A stretch of DNA of 64,000 nucleotides. Source: Dyella lipolytica. Lineage in GTDB: Bacteria > Pseudomonadota > Gammaproteobacteria > Xanthomonadales > Rhodanobacteraceae. Made by a program: the position numbers and the translations under genes. Positions 9,164 through 19,651 of the stretch are shown here, piece by piece. The stretch's first letter is position 1; each line of letters opens with the position of its first letter. Below the pieces are notes generated by a model. The model ran no database searches, was not told the origin of the DNA, and was given only the letters and a program-made list of their open reading frames with translations. The stretch is from positions 182,295-246,294 of the forward strand of contig NZ_BSNQ01000009.1 of NCBI RefSeq assembly GCF_030160075.1. The letters are read 5' to 3'.

Positions 9164-11248
9164 ATGGAAACCATCGCAACGAAGCCGGCCAGTGTGACGA
9201 GCAAGATCCTGTGGATCATCGTCGCCGTCATCGGTGCCGCCTGTCTTGCCGTTGTTGCGCTGCGGCGCGGCGAACCGGTCAACGCCATTTGGGTAGTGGC
9301 TGCTTCGATTGCGGTGTTGATGATCGGCTACCGCTTCTATAGCCGCTTTATCGATCGCCACGTGCTGCAGATGGACCCGGGTCGCGCCCCGCCATCGGTG
9401 TTGCGCAATGACGGGTTGGACTACGTGCCCACCGACAAATGGGTGGTTTTCGGCCACCATTTCGCCGCGATCGCCGGCGCAGGGCCACTGGTGGGCCCGG
9501 TGCTGGCGGCGCAGATGGGTTATCTGCCCGGTACGTTGTGGATTCTGTTCGGCGTGGTGTTTGCCGGTGCGGTGCAGGATTTCATGATCCTCGGCCTGTC
9601 GATTCGTCGCGATGCGCGCTCGCTGGGACACATGTTGCGGGAGGAGCTTGGGCCATTCGCCGGTGTCGTTGCGATGTTCGGCTTGCTGGCGCTCATGATG
9701 ATCGTGCTGGCGGTGTTGGCGCTGGTAGTGGTGAAGGCGCTGACACATAGTCCTTGGGGCACGTTCTCGGTGGCCTGCACGATTCCGATCGCGCTGCTGA
9801 TGGGCGCGTACCTGCGCTGGCTGCGTCCGGGGCGCATTCTGGAAGTGTCGTTGATCGGCCTGGTGCTGCTGCTGGTTTCCATCGCGTATGGCGCCCATGT
9901 GGCCGCCACGCCGGAACTCGCGGCGATGTTCGATTTCGACGCAAAGGCCCTTGCATGGCTGCTGATCGCTTACGGCTTCTGCGCATCGGTGTTGCCGGTA
10001 TGGCTGCTGCTGGCGCCACGCGATTATCTTTCTACCTTCCTAAAGATCGGCACCATCGTGCTGCTGGCGATCGCAATCCTGTTTGCCGCGCCGCAACTTC
10101 AGATGCCGGCGATCTCTCGCTTTATCGATGGCACTGGCCCGGTCTTCCAGGGCCAGCTGTTCCCGTTCCTGTTCATCACTATCGCCTGCGGTGCGGTGTC
10201 GGGCTGGCATTCGATCATTGCCTCGGGCACCACGCCCAAACTGCTTTCGAACGAAGGCGAGGCACGCATGGTCGGTTACGGCGGCATGCTGATGGAAGGG
10301 TTTGTGGCGATCATGGCGTTGATCGCCGCTGCTTCGCTGCATCCGGGAGTCTATTTCTCGATGAACGCGCCAACGGCGCTGATCGGCAACACCGTGGAGC
10401 ACGCCGCCAGTGTGATCAGCCAATGGGGCTTCGTGGTGACGCCGGACCAGCTGTCGCAAACAGCGCACGACATCGGCGAAACCAGCATCCTAAGCCGCGC
10501 TGGCGGCGCTCCCACGCTGGCAGTGGGCATGGCGCAATTGCTGCACAACATTCTTCCGGGCGAACGCATGATGGCGTTCTGGTACCACTACGCGATTCTG
10601 TTCGAGGCCTTGTTCATTCTCACTACGGTAGATGCCGGTACGCGCGTGGGACGCTTTATGATCCAGGAGATCGCCGGCCTCATCTACGCGCCATTGAAAG
10701 GCACCGAATCGTGGATCGGTAACGTGCTCGCCACATCGATCTGCGTGGGCCTGTGGGGTTATTTCCTCTACCAGGGTTCGGTCGATCCGCTGGGCGGCAT
10801 CAATACCTTGTGGCCCCTGTTCGGCATCGCCAATCAAATGCTTGCCGCGATTGCGTTGATGCTCGCCACTGTCGTGACAGTGAAGCTCAAGCGCGAACGC
10901 TACGTATGGGTACCGGGCATTCCCGCCATGTGGCTGGTGGTGTGCACGCTTACGGCCGGTTGGGAAAAACTCAGCGGGCCGATCAGCTTCACTGTGGCGG
11001 CACAGAAGTACACCGAGGCCATGCAAGCGGGCACGTTGTTGGCGCCAGCGAAAAACATGGCACAGATGCAGCAGATCATCACCAACAACAGCGTGGATGC
11101 GACGCTTACCGCCGTCTTCATGTTGCTGGTCGTGACGATGAGCGGTTTCAGCGTCTACGCGATGGTTCAGGCCTGGCGCAGCCGTTATCCGACGGCGCAA
11201 GAGGCGCCGCGTGTCGCATTGACCAGCGTGGTGGCGCAACGCTCATGA
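9164..11248 (+). CDS. cstA: CstA family carbon-starvation / pyruvate transporter
   Basis: A 694-residue inner-membrane protein with about 16-18 hydrophobic segments. The stretches DYVPTDKWVVFGHHFAAIAG, GPLVGPVLAAQ and SGWHSIIASGTTPKL are hallmarks of the CstA/BtsT family, which imports pyruvate (BtsT) or peptides/pyruvate (CstA) during nutrient limitation. GGAG lies a few bases before the ATG. The stop overlaps the start of a YjiX-type small gene in an ATGA junction, the arrangement seen for cstA-ybdD and btsT-yjiX in E. coli. I cannot distinguish cstA from btsT orthology here. Confidence 0.9.
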   Translation: METIATKPASVTSKILWIIVAVIGAACLAVVALRRGEPVNAIWVVAASIAVLMIGYRFYSRFIDRHVLQMDPGRAPPSVLRNDGLDYVPTDKWVVFGHHFAAIAGAGPLVGPVLAAQMGYLPGTLWILFGVVFAGAVQDFMILGLSIRRDARSLGHMLREELGPFAGVVAMFGLLALMMIVLAVLALVVVKALTHSPWGTFSVACTIPIALLMGAYLRWLRPGRILEVSLIGLVLLLVSIAYGAHVAATPELAAMFDFDAKALAWLLIAYGFCASVLPVWLLLAPRDYLSTFLKIGTIVLLAIAILFAAPQLQMPAISRFIDGTGPVFQGQLFPFLFITIACGAVSGWHSIIASGTTPKLLSNEGEARMVGYGGMLMEGFVAIMALIAAASLHPGVYFSMNAPTALIGNTVEHAASVISQWGFVVTPDQLSQTAHDIGETSILSRAGGAPTLAVGMAQLLHNILPGERMMAFWYHYAILFEALFILTTVDAGTRVGRFMIQEIAGLIYAPLKGTESWIGNVLATSICVGLWGYFLYQGSVDPLGGINTLWPLFGIANQMLAAIALMLATVVTVKLKRERYVWVPGIPAMWLVVCTLTAGWEKLSGPISFTVAAQKYTEAMQAGTLLAPAKNMAQMQQIITNNSVDATLTAVFMLLVVTMSGFSVYAMVQAWRSRYPTAQEAPRVALTSVVAQRS

Positions 11249-11454
11249 ACAACAGTCCTTTGCACGGTAGGCTCTCCCATGTTTGGCGTCGCCTGGTACA
11301 GACCGCGCGATTGAGCTGCGGCATTCCCGACTACGACGTCTACGTCGCGCACCTGCGCGCCCATCATCCCGAACGGAAAGTACCGAGCTATGCCGAGTTC
11401 TTCCGCGACCGGCAGACGGCGCGCTACAAGGGGACCGGCGGACGTTGTTGCTGA
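11245..11454 (+). CDS. YbdD/YjiX family small protein (DUF466)
   Basis: A 69-residue protein without membrane segments, containing the family pattern G-I-P-D-Y-D-V-Y-V-x-H and P-x-x-E-F-F-R-x-R-Q, and ending in Cys-Cys. The start overlaps the cstA stop (ATGA), so it is translationally coupled to the transporter. The same pairing occurs in enterobacteria, where the small protein is thought to be needed for transporter function. The C-terminal CC is typical of the family. Confidence 0.88.
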   Translation: MNNSPLHGRLSHVWRRLVQTARLSCGIPDYDVYVAHLRAHHPERKVPSYAEFFRDRQTARYKGTGGRCC

Positions 11455-11487
11455 ACCCTTCTCTCCTGCCAACCTTGGAAAACTCAG

Positions 11488-11516
11488 GCCATGTCCTTAT
11501 ACAGACATGGTCTTTC
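11488..11516 (+). terminator. Weak intrinsic terminator after cstA-yjiX
   Basis: GCCATGTC pairs with GACATGGT across an eight-base loop and is followed by TCTTTCC. The position, about 35 bases after the YjiX stop, fits transcription termination. Confidence 0.45.
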
Positions 11517-11569
11517 CGTATCCCCTACCCGCTAAACTTGCTTCTCACGCCCGCACGTGACCGGTCCCC

Positions 11570-12112
11570 ATGTCCCCCAGCGATCATCGCATCACCAAGC
11601 CGAGCTCCGAGATCGAGGCGCAACATAGCGTCGGTTTGCGCATCATCGCTATCTACAAGGCGATCAAAACGGTTTGCCTGATCTTTGTGGCGATCGTGGC
11701 ATTCGGGTTACACCAGCAGCAGAACTTCGAGCATCTTGTGCATTCGCTGGAACATCTGTCGTTGACCGACAGCAGCGGTCTGCGCTGGCAATTGGTCGGG
11801 CTGCTGGAACAGATGGGGCCGAGCAAGTTCGTGGCCGTTGGCATCGTGGCATTGGCTTATGCCGTCATCTTCGCCACTGAAGGCACCGGCCTGTGGTTAC
11901 GCAAGCACTGGGCTGAATGGTTTACGGTGATCGCCACCGGCTCGCTGATCCCGGTCGAAGTTTACGAAGTGCTGATGCGCTTCAGCTGGCTGAAACTCGC
12001 CGCGTTGATCGCAAACGTCGCCATTGTGTTGTACCTGATACGCATTGCCATGCAGCCGCACGTGAAACGCTCGGATAACTCCTCGACTTCGGTAGTTTCG
12101 CGAGAGGGGTAG
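11570..12112 (+). CDS. DUF2127 family membrane protein
   Basis: A 180-residue protein with four predicted membrane helices. The N-terminal GLRIIAIYKAIKTV and the later LWLRKHWAEWFTVIATGSLIPVEVYE segments are recognisable DUF2127 features. It has a short polar C-terminal tail. No function is established for the family. It stands alone, convergent with the EamA gene seven bases downstream. Confidence 0.82.
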   Translation: MSPSDHRITKPSSEIEAQHSVGLRIIAIYKAIKTVCLIFVAIVAFGLHQQQNFEHLVHSLEHLSLTDSSGLRWQLVGLLEQMGPSKFVAVGIVALAYAVIFATEGTGLWLRKHWAEWFTVIATGSLIPVEVYEVLMRFSWLKLAALIANVAIVLYLIRIAMQPHVKRSDNSSTSVVSREG

Positions 12113-12118
12113 GCGGCA

Positions 12119-13027
12119 TCACACTTCGTGATGCGCGGCTTCCGCGGGTTGCCCGTCGGCAACGCCGCGACGCGGTATCAATTCGACCAGGTACATCGCG
12201 GCCAATACCAATCCTCCGCCGACCAGCATGCGCCAGGTCAGCACATCGCTGCCCAAGGCTACGGCAAACCCTGCCGCAAAGACGGGCTCGGTCGTCATCA
12301 CGATGGCTGCACGCGTTGCAGGCAAATGCGCTTGCGCCCAGGTTTGCATCAGCATGGCGCCGGCACCTGCAATCAAGGCCATGTAAAGCACGGCCATCCA
12401 CGCGCTGCGGTCGGGCGGTAGCGTGGGGCCGCCATGACCTGCCGTGGCGAGCAGACAAACCAGTGCGATCACCGCCATCTGCACGGCGGACAGGCCGAAG
12501 ACTTCCTCCGCACGTGTCCAATGCCCGAGCGCCACGATATGCAAGCCGTAGAGCAACGCCGATAGCAGGGTCAACCACACGCCTTCGTCGACCGAAAGAC
12601 CATTGAGGGAAAGCAACCCGAGGCCCAAGGTCGCCATTCCCACCGCCAACCAGATGACCGCAGGCATGCGCTGACGCAACAACACCGTGGCAAGGATCGG
12701 CGTAAATACCACATACATACCGGTAACAAAGCCGCTGACGCTGGGCGAAATCATGGCCAGCCCCCAGGTCTGCAGCAACTGACCTGTGCCGTAAATCACG
12801 CCAAGTACGATGCCACGCAGCAACTGACGACGATCAAGTCGCATCACATGCCGATGGAACAACACGAACATGGCGAACGCGGCGACGATAAAGCGCACCG
12901 CGAGGAAATCCGCGACGGGCATGCGGCCCACGACGTCCTTGATCAGGACAAACGTCGAACCCCACACGGCAGTCATTGCCAGCAGACCGATCGTCGCCAG
13001 CGCACTCACGCGCGAAGCGGTCGTCAC
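12119..13027 (-). CDS. EamA/DMT superfamily transporter
   Basis: A 302-residue protein with ten predicted helices arranged as two EamA repeats. The first repeat starts MTAVWGSTFVLIK, and the second ends near FAAGFAVALGSDVLTWRM-type residues conserved in DMT exporters. The substrate is unknown (amino acids, metabolites or drugs in relatives). Its ATG overlaps the stop of the upstream glycosyltransferase (ATGA), so the two are co-translated and belong to the purL operon tail. Confidence 0.85.
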   Translation of the reverse strand: MTTASRVSALATIGLLAMTAVWGSTFVLIKDVVGRMPVADFLAVRFIVAAFAMFVLFHRHVMRLDRRQLLRGIVLGVIYGTGQLLQTWGLAMISPSVSGFVTGMYVVFTPILATVLLRQRMPAVIWLAVGMATLGLGLLSLNGLSVDEGVWLTLLSALLYGLHIVALGHWTRAEEVFGLSAVQMAVIALVCLLATAGHGGPTLPPDRSAWMAVLYMALIAGAGAMLMQTWAQAHLPATRAAIVMTTEPVFAAGFAVALGSDVLTWRMLVGGGLVLAAMYLVELIPRRGVADGQPAEAAHHEV

Positions 13028-13896
13028 CGGCTAGCCATCCGGATTAGCTGACCCGGAATTTGCAACAAGAAATGCGCCCACAGTCCCAGCCATACCGTAG
13101 CCGCCACGAGCGGCCTTTGCGCCGCCGGATCGAACTTGCGGAACCAGCGCCACATGCCGCGATGCTTGTGATAACTCACGAACACCGGGCGATGCCGGCT
13201 CGAGCTACCTTTGCCATGCAACACGCGAACATCGCCCGCCAGCAGTACGCGCCAGCCACCATCGCGTATGCGGCGGCACAGATCCAAATCTTCGCAATGC
13301 AGGAAATAGTTCTCGTCGAAGCCGTTCAACCATTCGAACACGCGCCGCGAGATGAGCATCACCGCACCGGAGACCGCTTCGGCCTCGACCAAGTGATCGG
13401 GCATGGCACCGTCGATATTCACACCTTCATCGCCACTTTTAAACAAAGTGGCGAGCGCCCGTTGCAACACAGGATCGCGACGATACGACGCGGGATCGGG
13501 CACACCTTTACCATCGCATACTACGGCGCCGACAAGGCCGACCTTGGGCTCAGTGGCGAGTACCTCCAGCAACCGCTGCAATGCGGGCTCTTTGAGCACG
13601 CAATCGGGGTTGAGAATCAGCAAGGCCTGACCACGCGACTGCTCCGCCGCGCGATTGACGGCCGGACCGAAACCGAGATTCGCGCGGTTGTAGATGATTT
13701 TGAGTCGATGGTCGCTTTCGTGCGCTCGGGCAATCGCCTGCGGCACCCCGTCGGATGATGCGTTGTCGATCAACACCAGTTCGAGTGGCACGGTGCAGGC
13801 CAGCACGCTGTTCACGCAGTCGCGCAAGCTGGGGCCACTATCGGCGGAAACCACGATAACGCTGAGCGCGGTTGCAGTCGTATCGAGTGCTGACAT
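13024..13896 (-). CDS. Family 2 glycosyltransferase (GT-A)
   Basis: A 290-residue GT2 enzyme. The Rossmann-like start VIVVSADSGPSLRDCVNSVLA, the VLIDNASSDG nucleotide-binding motif, LNPDC in place of the usual DxD, and HCEDLDLCRRIRDGGW (catalytic base region) are clear. The closest known style is the rhamnosyltransferase-like WbbL group, with a hydrophobic C-terminal segment suggesting membrane association. It lies between the unassigned membrane protein and the EamA transporter, pointing to envelope glycan work, although the lead gene of the operon is purL. The acceptor is unknown. Confidence 0.85.
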   Translation of the reverse strand: MSALDTTATALSVIVVSADSGPSLRDCVNSVLACTVPLELVLIDNASSDGVPQAIARAHESDHRLKIIYNRANLGFGPAVNRAAEQSRGQALLILNPDCVLKEPALQRLLEVLATEPKVGLVGAVVCDGKGVPDPASYRRDPVLQRALATLFKSGDEGVNIDGAMPDHLVEAEAVSGAVMLISRRVFEWLNGFDENYFLHCEDLDLCRRIRDGGWRVLLAGDVRVLHGKGSSSRHRPVFVSYHKHRGMWRWFRKFDPAAQRPLVAATVWLGLWAHFLLQIPGQLIRMASR

Positions 13897-13945
13897 AGCT
13901 ACCTTATGAAGATTGATAGGTCCAACGCATCGAGCGGAAATCTAG

Positions 13946-14701
13946 TCATTCCTCGACCTGATCCTGACCAAGCACATGCGAAAGCGCGAGCGGCGCCTGA
14001 TCCTCGCCACGCGTAAGCCATGCCTCCTCGTCGTGCCAACCGTAGAGCTGCCAGCCGCGCAGCCGGTATTGCCGGTCGTGGGCGCGATCGTACAGCACCA
14101 CACCGCGTCCGGCAGTGATGGGGAAGGCTATCCAGCCCTGCCCCGCGGTGATCGAGATCTGCGGTTCGACGTCATTGACCAGAGTACTCGCTCCGACGCG
14201 ACAACGGCGTTCGGCAACGAGCGCGACATCGACAGGAGCACGGGTCGCGGGTCCCTCCAGCATTATCCATGTGGGTGGCTTCAATTCGATGATGGCTGCA
14301 GATGGCCCGATCGGCGCCAACGCCAAGTCGCTCCATTCAGGCGATGCAGCCGCCGTGGCTGCGCTGTGCTGCGGCTTATGGTCCTGCCACGATTCGAGCA
14401 GAACCAGCAATGAAAACCCGATCAGCGCTGCCAGCAGCGTAAGCGTAAGGCCAAGTGCGTGGCCCCCGAGTGCTCGATAACTCGCTACCAACAAGCCCGC
14501 CAAACCCCAGCGAAGCGCACGCCTGATGATGCCGTTATAGCTATGCAACCGTGGAACCCGCGCCACCTGCGCTGCGGCGAGAGCCAGCAACAGCGGCAGA
14601 TCGATCCACCACGGCATACATGCAAGCAACAGAGCCCACCCGATGGCCAGTAACCAACCCGGCCATCGATGCAGTTGTGTGGCTAGGCTCAGCCGCACCA
14701 C
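13946..14701 (-). CDS. Unassigned membrane protein encoded immediately after purL
   Basis: About 251 residues. The GTG codons at 14701 or 14698 overlap the purL stop, giving translational coupling; the frame is open further upstream inside purL, but that part is a shadow. The N-terminal half (about 1-115) is strongly hydrophobic with three or four helices and Trp-rich turns. The C-terminal 130 residues are soluble and include a hydrophobic-aromatic pattern ([23 protein letters not shown] region) that suggests a small beta domain. I do not recognise a family. Its neighbours are purL, a GT2 enzyme and an EamA exporter. Confidence 0.65.
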   Translation of the reverse strand: MVRLSLATQLHRWPGWLLAIGWALLLACMPWWIDLPLLLALAAAQVARVPRLHSYNGIIRRALRWGLAGLLVASYRALGGHALGLTLTLLAALIGFSLLVLLESWQDHKPQHSAATAAASPEWSDLALAPIGPSAAIIELKPPTWIMLEGPATRAPVDVALVAERRCRVGASTLVNDVEPQISITAGQGWIAFPITAGRGVVLYDRAHDRQYRLRGWQLYGWHDEEAWLTRGEDQAPLALSHVLGQDQVEE

Positions 14702-17700
14702 ACCCTGGCGTTGCGGAACATGCGCATCCACGGTGAATCCTCGCCCCAGGCTTCCGGACGCCAACTCATCTGCACGCTGCGGAACACGCGTTCCGGATGC
14801 GGCATCAGGATCGTTACGCGGCCGTCGGCGGCGGTGAAACCTGCAAGTCCGCCGGGCGAACCGTTCGGATTGAGCGGGAAGTTTTCAGTCGGCTTGCCGC
14901 GGTTGTCGACGAAACGCAACGCACTGCCCGATTTGGCAGGGCTACACGTCTGCGGAAAACTGACTCGCCCCTCGCCATGCGCCACCACCACCGGAATGCG
15001 CGAACCCGTCATGCCCTTGAAGAAGATGCTCGGCGAATCGAGCACTTCGAGCGTAGTCAGGCGCGCCTCGTATTGCTCGGAAGCATTGCGCAGGAATTTC
15101 GGCCAGTGCTGTGCGCCAGGAATGATGTCCTTGAGCTGACTCATCATCTGGCAACCGTTGCACACACCCAGTGCGAACTTGTTGGGATCGGCAAAGAACG
15201 ACGCAAATTGCGCGCGCAGTTGTTCGTTGTAGAGGATCGACGCGGCCCAGCCGCGACCGGCGCCGAGCACGTCACCGTAGGAGAATCCGCCGCACGCCGC
15301 AAAACCACGGAAGTCATCCAGCTTGATGCGCCCGCTGACGAGATCCGACATGTGCACGTCCACCGCGTCGAAACCTGCACGGGTAAATGCCGCCGCCATC
15401 TCGACCTGGCCGTTCACGCCCTGCTCGCGCAGGATCGCCACGCGCGGACGCGTAAATTGCGTCAGATAGGGCGCGGCAATATCGTCAGTCGGATCGAAAC
15501 TGAGCTTCGGCGTGATGCCCGCATCGGCATCGTCGAGGCGCCACGCCAGCTCTGCATCGGCACTGACCGGATTGTCGCGCAGGCGCTGCATCGCGTGGCT
15601 GGTCTCGTTCCAGGCTTTGAACAACAGCGTCCAGTTCCACTTGAACAACGTGTCGCCATTGAGAAACAGTTTGATGCCGAGCTTTTCCTTCGGACGACCA
15701 ATGCGATTGCTCACACCGGCAAGACCGTGCTTGACCAGCAATGCCTCGAACGCTTCGCGATTGGCCGTGGCCACTTGCATCACCGCGCCCAGTTCTTCGT
15801 TGAACAATGCGCGCAGCGTGGCTTCCGCCCAGCCATCCAGAGTGATTTCCAGGCCGCAATGACCCGCAAATGCCATCTCCAGCAGAGTGACGATGGCGCC
15901 ACCGTCGGAACGGTCGTGATACGCCAGCAACAGGCCGCTGCGACTGCCCTCCTGCACGAGGTCGAACAACGCCTTTAGCTGCTTGGCATCGTCGAGATCG
16001 GGCGGTACGCCGCCGCCGCGATTGAAGACCTGGGTCAGCGACGATCCGCCAAGACGCGCGCGACCGGCACCGAGATCGATCAACCACAGGTCGGAATCGC
16101 CGCGATCGAGTTTTAGCTGCGGTGTGAGTGTGCGGCGCACATCGCTGACTCGCGCGAAACCGGTGATGACCAGCGACACCGGCGCCACCGTGCGTTGCTG
16201 CGTATCGCCGTCTTTCCACACGGTTTGCATGGACAGCGAATCCTTGCCGACCGGAATGGAAATATCCAGTTCGGGACAAAGCTCCATGCCCACCGCTTTG
16301 ACGGCATCGAACAGCGCGGCATCTTCGCCCGGATGATTGACTGCAGCCATCCAGTTGGCGGAAAGACGCACTTCGCCAAGACTCTCGATCGGTGCCGCGG
16401 CGAGATTGGTGATGGCTTCGCCAACGGCAAGGCGCGCTGCATCGGCGCTATTGAGCAAGGCGACAGGCGCGCGCTCGGCCATCGCCATCGCTTCGCCCTT
16501 GTAGCTGTCGAAATCGAGCAAGGTCACCGCGCAGTCGGCAACCGGCACCTGCCACGGACCGACCATCGGATCGCGCGCGCACAGGCCGCCCACGCTGCGA
16601 TCGCCGATCGTGATAAGAAAGCTCTTGCTACCCACGGTCGGCAGGCGCAACACGCGCATCAGCGCTTCGTCCATGCCGATGCCGCTCAAATCTGGCACCA
16701 GATCGATGCGCGGTTTGATGTGCTTGGCATCGCGATGCATGCGCGGCGGCTTGCCGAACAGCACATCCATCGGCAGATCGATCACGGTGAGGTTGCGGCG
16801 CGGGTCGGTGACGCGCAGCACGCGCTCCTGCGTGGCCGTACCGACTACGGCGTAAGGGCAGCGCTCACGTGCGCAGTACGCTTCGAATTCCGGCAAGTCC
16901 GCCGTGGCGATCGCCAGAACGTAGCGTTCCTGCGATTCGTTGCTCCACACCTGCATCGGCGACAGCGAGGGATCGTCGCAGGGCACCTTCGACAGATCGA
17001 TGTCACCGCCTACGCCGGCATCGTTGAGCAACTCGGGAATCGCGTTGGACAAACCGCCTGCGCCGACGTCGTGGATGCTGACGATGGGATTGCGTTCACC
17101 ACGCGACCAGCACGCATCGATCACCTGCTGGCAGCGACGCTCCATCTCGGCGTTATCGCGCTGCACGGAGGCAAAATCCAATGCCGCACTCGATGCACCC
17201 GACGCCACCGACGATGCCGCACCACCGCCGAGACCGATTAGCATGGCAGGACCGCCCAACACGATCACCGCGTGACCTGGCTGCACTTCGCGTTTCTGCA
17301 CGTGGTCATTGCGGATATTGGCGAGGCCGCCGGCAATCATGATCGGCTTGTCGTAACCGCGACGCACGCCGGCTTCGCCGGTTTCATGTTCGTAGGTGCG
17401 GAAGTAACCGCCCAAACACGGACGGCCGAATTCGTTGTTGAACGCAGCAGCGCCCAGCGGACCATCGCGCATGATTTCGAATGCGCTGGCCATGCGCGGC
17501 GGCAGCGGACGCTCCACTTCCCACGGCTGCGGATGACCGGGAATGCGCAGGTCCGATACCGAGAAACCCGTCAGGCCTGCCTTGGGTTTGGCACCGCGGC
17601 CGGTCGCACCTTCATCGCGGATTTCACCGCCAGCGCCGGTAGCGGCACCCGGCCATGGCGCGATCGCCGTCGGGTGGTTGTGCGTTTCAACCTTGATCGC

Positions 17701-18549
17701 GTAGTCGATGCGTTCTTCGTTGGAGCGCCAGACTTTATCCGGACCACTCGTAAAACGCTTGCCGACATGACCCTCGATGACTGCCGCATTGTCTTTGTAC
17801 GCGGAGAGCGTGTGCGCCGGCGAATGCTGGTGCGTGTTCTTGATCATGCCGAACAGGCTCTTGTCCTGCGCCTCGCCATCCAGCGTCCAGCTGGCGTTGA
17901 ACACCTTGTGGCGGCAGTGCTCGGAATTCGCCTGCGCGAACATGAAGAGTTCGGCGTCGGTGGGATCACGACCGAGTTCGGCGTAGCACGCAGCGAGATA
18001 ATCGATCTCGTCGTCAGCCAAGGCCAGACCCAATTCGCTATTCGCCTTGGTCAGCGCCACACGCGGGTCGTTGTCGAGTGCGATGTGCACCAGATCGCCA
18101 GGCTGACCGGCAAGGAACAAGCCCTGCGCCTGGTCGAGGTGGGTGAGCACCGATTGCGTCATCGCATCGTGCAGTACCGCCAGCACATCGTTGTAGCGTG
18201 CATCGCTCGCTGCGGGCAAGCCACTCACTTGCCAGGCGATACCCCTTTCGACCCGACGTACGTCGAAACCTGCGTCATGCAAGATGTCCGTCGCCTTGCT
18301 CGACCAGGGCGAGATCGTGCCCAGCCGCGGCACCACCCATAGCGAGGCCGTGTCGGGCCTGCTGTCTTTGGCCTCCAGCACCTCGAGCAGCCGTTTGCGC
18401 TGCTCGCCTTCGGGCGCGGTCGGGGCATCGATGAAGTAGACGAACCAGCACGCCTGCACCCGTGCGCCACGATGCAAGGCATCCAGGCGGGCGTTGAGAC
18501 GTTCCAGACGAAAAGGCGAGAGGGCGCTCTGCCCGTCGAGTGCGATCAT
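14689..18549 (-). CDS. purL: Phosphoribosylformylglycinamidine synthase
   Basis: A 1286-residue, single-chain FGAM synthase of the large proteobacterial type: FGAR plus glutamine and ATP gives FGAM, step four of purine synthesis. The N-terminal PurS-like domain (about 1-160) precedes the linker and the two AIRS-like halves; ATP-binding elements such as [19 protein letters not shown] are visible. The C-terminal glutamine amidotransferase (about 1030-1286) carries the Cys nucleophile in LGVCNGCQ and the His-Glu pair in PHPERVF. Full length and intact. It is followed by three overlapping or close minus-strand genes. Confidence 0.97.
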   Translation of the reverse strand: MIALDGQSALSPFRLERLNARLDALHRGARVQACWFVYFIDAPTAPEGEQRKRLLEVLEAKDSRPDTASLWVVPRLGTISPWSSKATDILHDAGFDVRRVERGIAWQVSGLPAASDARYNDVLAVLHDAMTQSVLTHLDQAQGLFLAGQPGDLVHIALDNDPRVALTKANSELGLALADDEIDYLAACYAELGRDPTDAELFMFAQANSEHCRHKVFNASWTLDGEAQDKSLFGMIKNTHQHSPAHTLSAYKDNAAVIEGHVGKRFTSGPDKVWRSNEERIDYAIKVETHNHPTAIAPWPGAATGAGGEIRDEGATGRGAKPKAGLTGFSVSDLRIPGHPQPWEVERPLPPRMASAFEIMRDGPLGAAAFNNEFGRPCLGGYFRTYEHETGEAGVRRGYDKPIMIAGGLANIRNDHVQKREVQPGHAVIVLGGPAMLIGLGGGAASSVASGASSAALDFASVQRDNAEMERRCQQVIDACWSRGERNPIVSIHDVGAGGLSNAIPELLNDAGVGGDIDLSKVPCDDPSLSPMQVWSNESQERYVLAIATADLPEFEAYCARERCPYAVVGTATQERVLRVTDPRRNLTVIDLPMDVLFGKPPRMHRDAKHIKPRIDLVPDLSGIGMDEALMRVLRLPTVGSKSFLITIGDRSVGGLCARDPMVGPWQVPVADCAVTLLDFDSYKGEAMAMAERAPVALLNSADAARLAVGEAITNLAAAPIESLGEVRLSANWMAAVNHPGEDAALFDAVKAVGMELCPELDISIPVGKDSLSMQTVWKDGDTQQRTVAPVSLVITGFARVSDVRRTLTPQLKLDRGDSDLWLIDLGAGRARLGGSSLTQVFNRGGGVPPDLDDAKQLKALFDLVQEGSRSGLLLAYHDRSDGGAIVTLLEMAFAGHCGLEITLDGWAEATLRALFNEELGAVMQVATANREAFEALLVKHGLAGVSNRIGRPKEKLGIKLFLNGDTLFKWNWTLLFKAWNETSHAMQRLRDNPVSADAELAWRLDDADAGITPKLSFDPTDDIAAPYLTQFTRPRVAILREQGVNGQVEMAAAFTRAGFDAVDVHMSDLVSGRIKLDDFRGFAACGGFSYGDVLGAGRGWAASILYNEQLRAQFASFFADPNKFALGVCNGCQMMSQLKDIIPGAQHWPKFLRNASEQYEARLTTLEVLDSPSIFFKGMTGSRIPVVVAHGEGRVSFPQTCSPAKSGSALRFVDNRGKPTENFPLNPNGSPGGLAGFTAADGRVTILMPHPERVFRSVQMSWRPEAWGEDSPWMRMFRNARVWCG

Positions 18550-18582
18550 GCGGGGAAAAGGCGCTAAGCAGTGGAGCGGCCT

Positions 18583-18588
18583 ATTGTA
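18583..18588 (-). promoter_or_regulatory. Candidate -10 box for purL
   Basis: On the minus strand TACAAT occurs 34 bases before the purL ATG. The -35 region is poor (TTGGAC is present but only 11 bases away). Confidence 0.3.
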
Positions 18589-18712
18589 CCTTAGAGCCCG
18601 TCCAATATCTTCGCGTGGACGCTAAACAGCCCAAGGCGCGCTTCTCGCCGGCCGTTTTAGCCCGTTGTCCTGCCGACGCGGGCCCTCTCCCAAGACCGTT
18701 CAAGAATCTGTC

Positions 18713-19576
18713 TTACATCTCGTCACGAATACGCATAAAACGCGCGAAACGTGGTTTGCCGCCCGACGTCATGCCTTGATACCGATATGTCACCACGCTG
18801 CCCACCGGCGGCGGGTTGCGGCGCTGGGCATCGCTAAAGCCGGTACCGATACGAAAACGCGTACCGTTGGGCATCTCCACTAGCAGTGCGCCCATCATGC
18901 CGGTGTATTTGCCCTTGCCGGGCACCTGCTCGACAACGCGAGCTTCGGCGTCGTCGAACGGCTTGAATTTGAGCATGTCCTCGCTGCGGCCCGCGTGATA
19001 GCGCGATGCCCCACGGTGCAAGACGAGGCCTTCGCCGTCTCCCTGGACTACGTCGTCCAGCTGCCGCTGCAACTCGGCTTCATCGGCGACTTTGTATTGC
19101 CGCACTGCCCGCACCCAGGGAACATTGAGTTCGGCAATCAGTCGTTTAAGCGCGGGAAGGCGCTCGTCAAACGAACCGGGCTGCCCAGGCACGTCGAACA
19201 CCATGTATCGGATGTGTCGCCATGCCTCATCGTCGGCCGGTTGTTGGCGGATGGTGGCCGACGCCATGTCGAATTGACCGCGCCCGGCCCAAAGCTCGCC
19301 ATCCATCGGCGTTTTCGGCCAGTGCGCGGTAAACCATGCCGGTGGATGGATGACCGTGCCGCTACGCGTAAGAAGCTTTTCGCCATCCCAGTAACCGCGC
19401 ACGCCGTCGTATTTTTCGCTGACCCAGTAGTCGCCGAGCGCCACGCCCGAGTGATAGACATTCGCCAGCATCACCGGCGATAGCGTGGCCGCTGCCGTGT
19501 GGACGGGGTTGACGAGGAGCCCGATGACAAACGGCAGTGCACGAAGCACGCCCACCGATCGCGCAGATTTCCGCAT
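18713..19576 (-). CDS. ligE: Exported ATP-dependent DNA ligase, LigE type
   Basis: A 287-residue minimal ATP-dependent ligase with an N-terminal signal peptide (basic start, hydrophobic core, cleavage near HTAAA), so it is predicted periplasmic. Motif I is EKYDGVRG with nucleophile Lys55. Motif III lies in MDGELW, motif IV in GEGLVLHRG and motif V in MLKFKPFDD. The C-terminal OB domain ends at about 275. There is no additional DNA-binding domain, as is typical of LigE. LigE is known from Haemophilus, Neisseria and others and is thought to act on DNA outside the cytoplasm. It sits downstream of xerD-dsbC. Confidence 0.88.
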   Translation of the reverse strand: MRKSARSVGVLRALPFVIGLLVNPVHTAAATLSPVMLANVYHSGVALGDYWVSEKYDGVRGYWDGEKLLTRSGTVIHPPAWFTAHWPKTPMDGELWAGRGQFDMASATIRQQPADDEAWRHIRYMVFDVPGQPGSFDERLPALKRLIAELNVPWVRAVRQYKVADEAELQRQLDDVVQGDGEGLVLHRGASRYHAGRSEDMLKFKPFDDAEARVVEQVPGKGKYTGMMGALLVEMPNGTRFRIGTGFSDAQRRNPPPVGSVVTYRYQGMTSGGKPRFARFMRIRDEM

Positions 19577-19626
19577 GACACATCCCTGTGTAAGCCTCAG
19601 CGAGGCGAAATCAGGGCGATTCTGCG

Positions 19627-19645
19627 GACACGCTCAACGCGTGTC
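19627..19645 (-). terminator. Hairpin after dsbC
   Basis: GACACGC and GCGTGTC form a perfect 7-bp stem with a five-base loop, directly after the dsbC stop and before ligE. No U-tract follows, so it may be an attenuator or stability element between the two genes. Confidence 0.35.
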
Positions 19646-19651
19646 GATGGG

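Noticed and set aside
17272-18342. Long antisense reading frames inside purL (also 14797-15978 and 16195-17241)
   Set aside because: Shadows of the purL reading frame in a high-GC gene; sequences are low-complexity and rich in Arg/His with no family resemblance.
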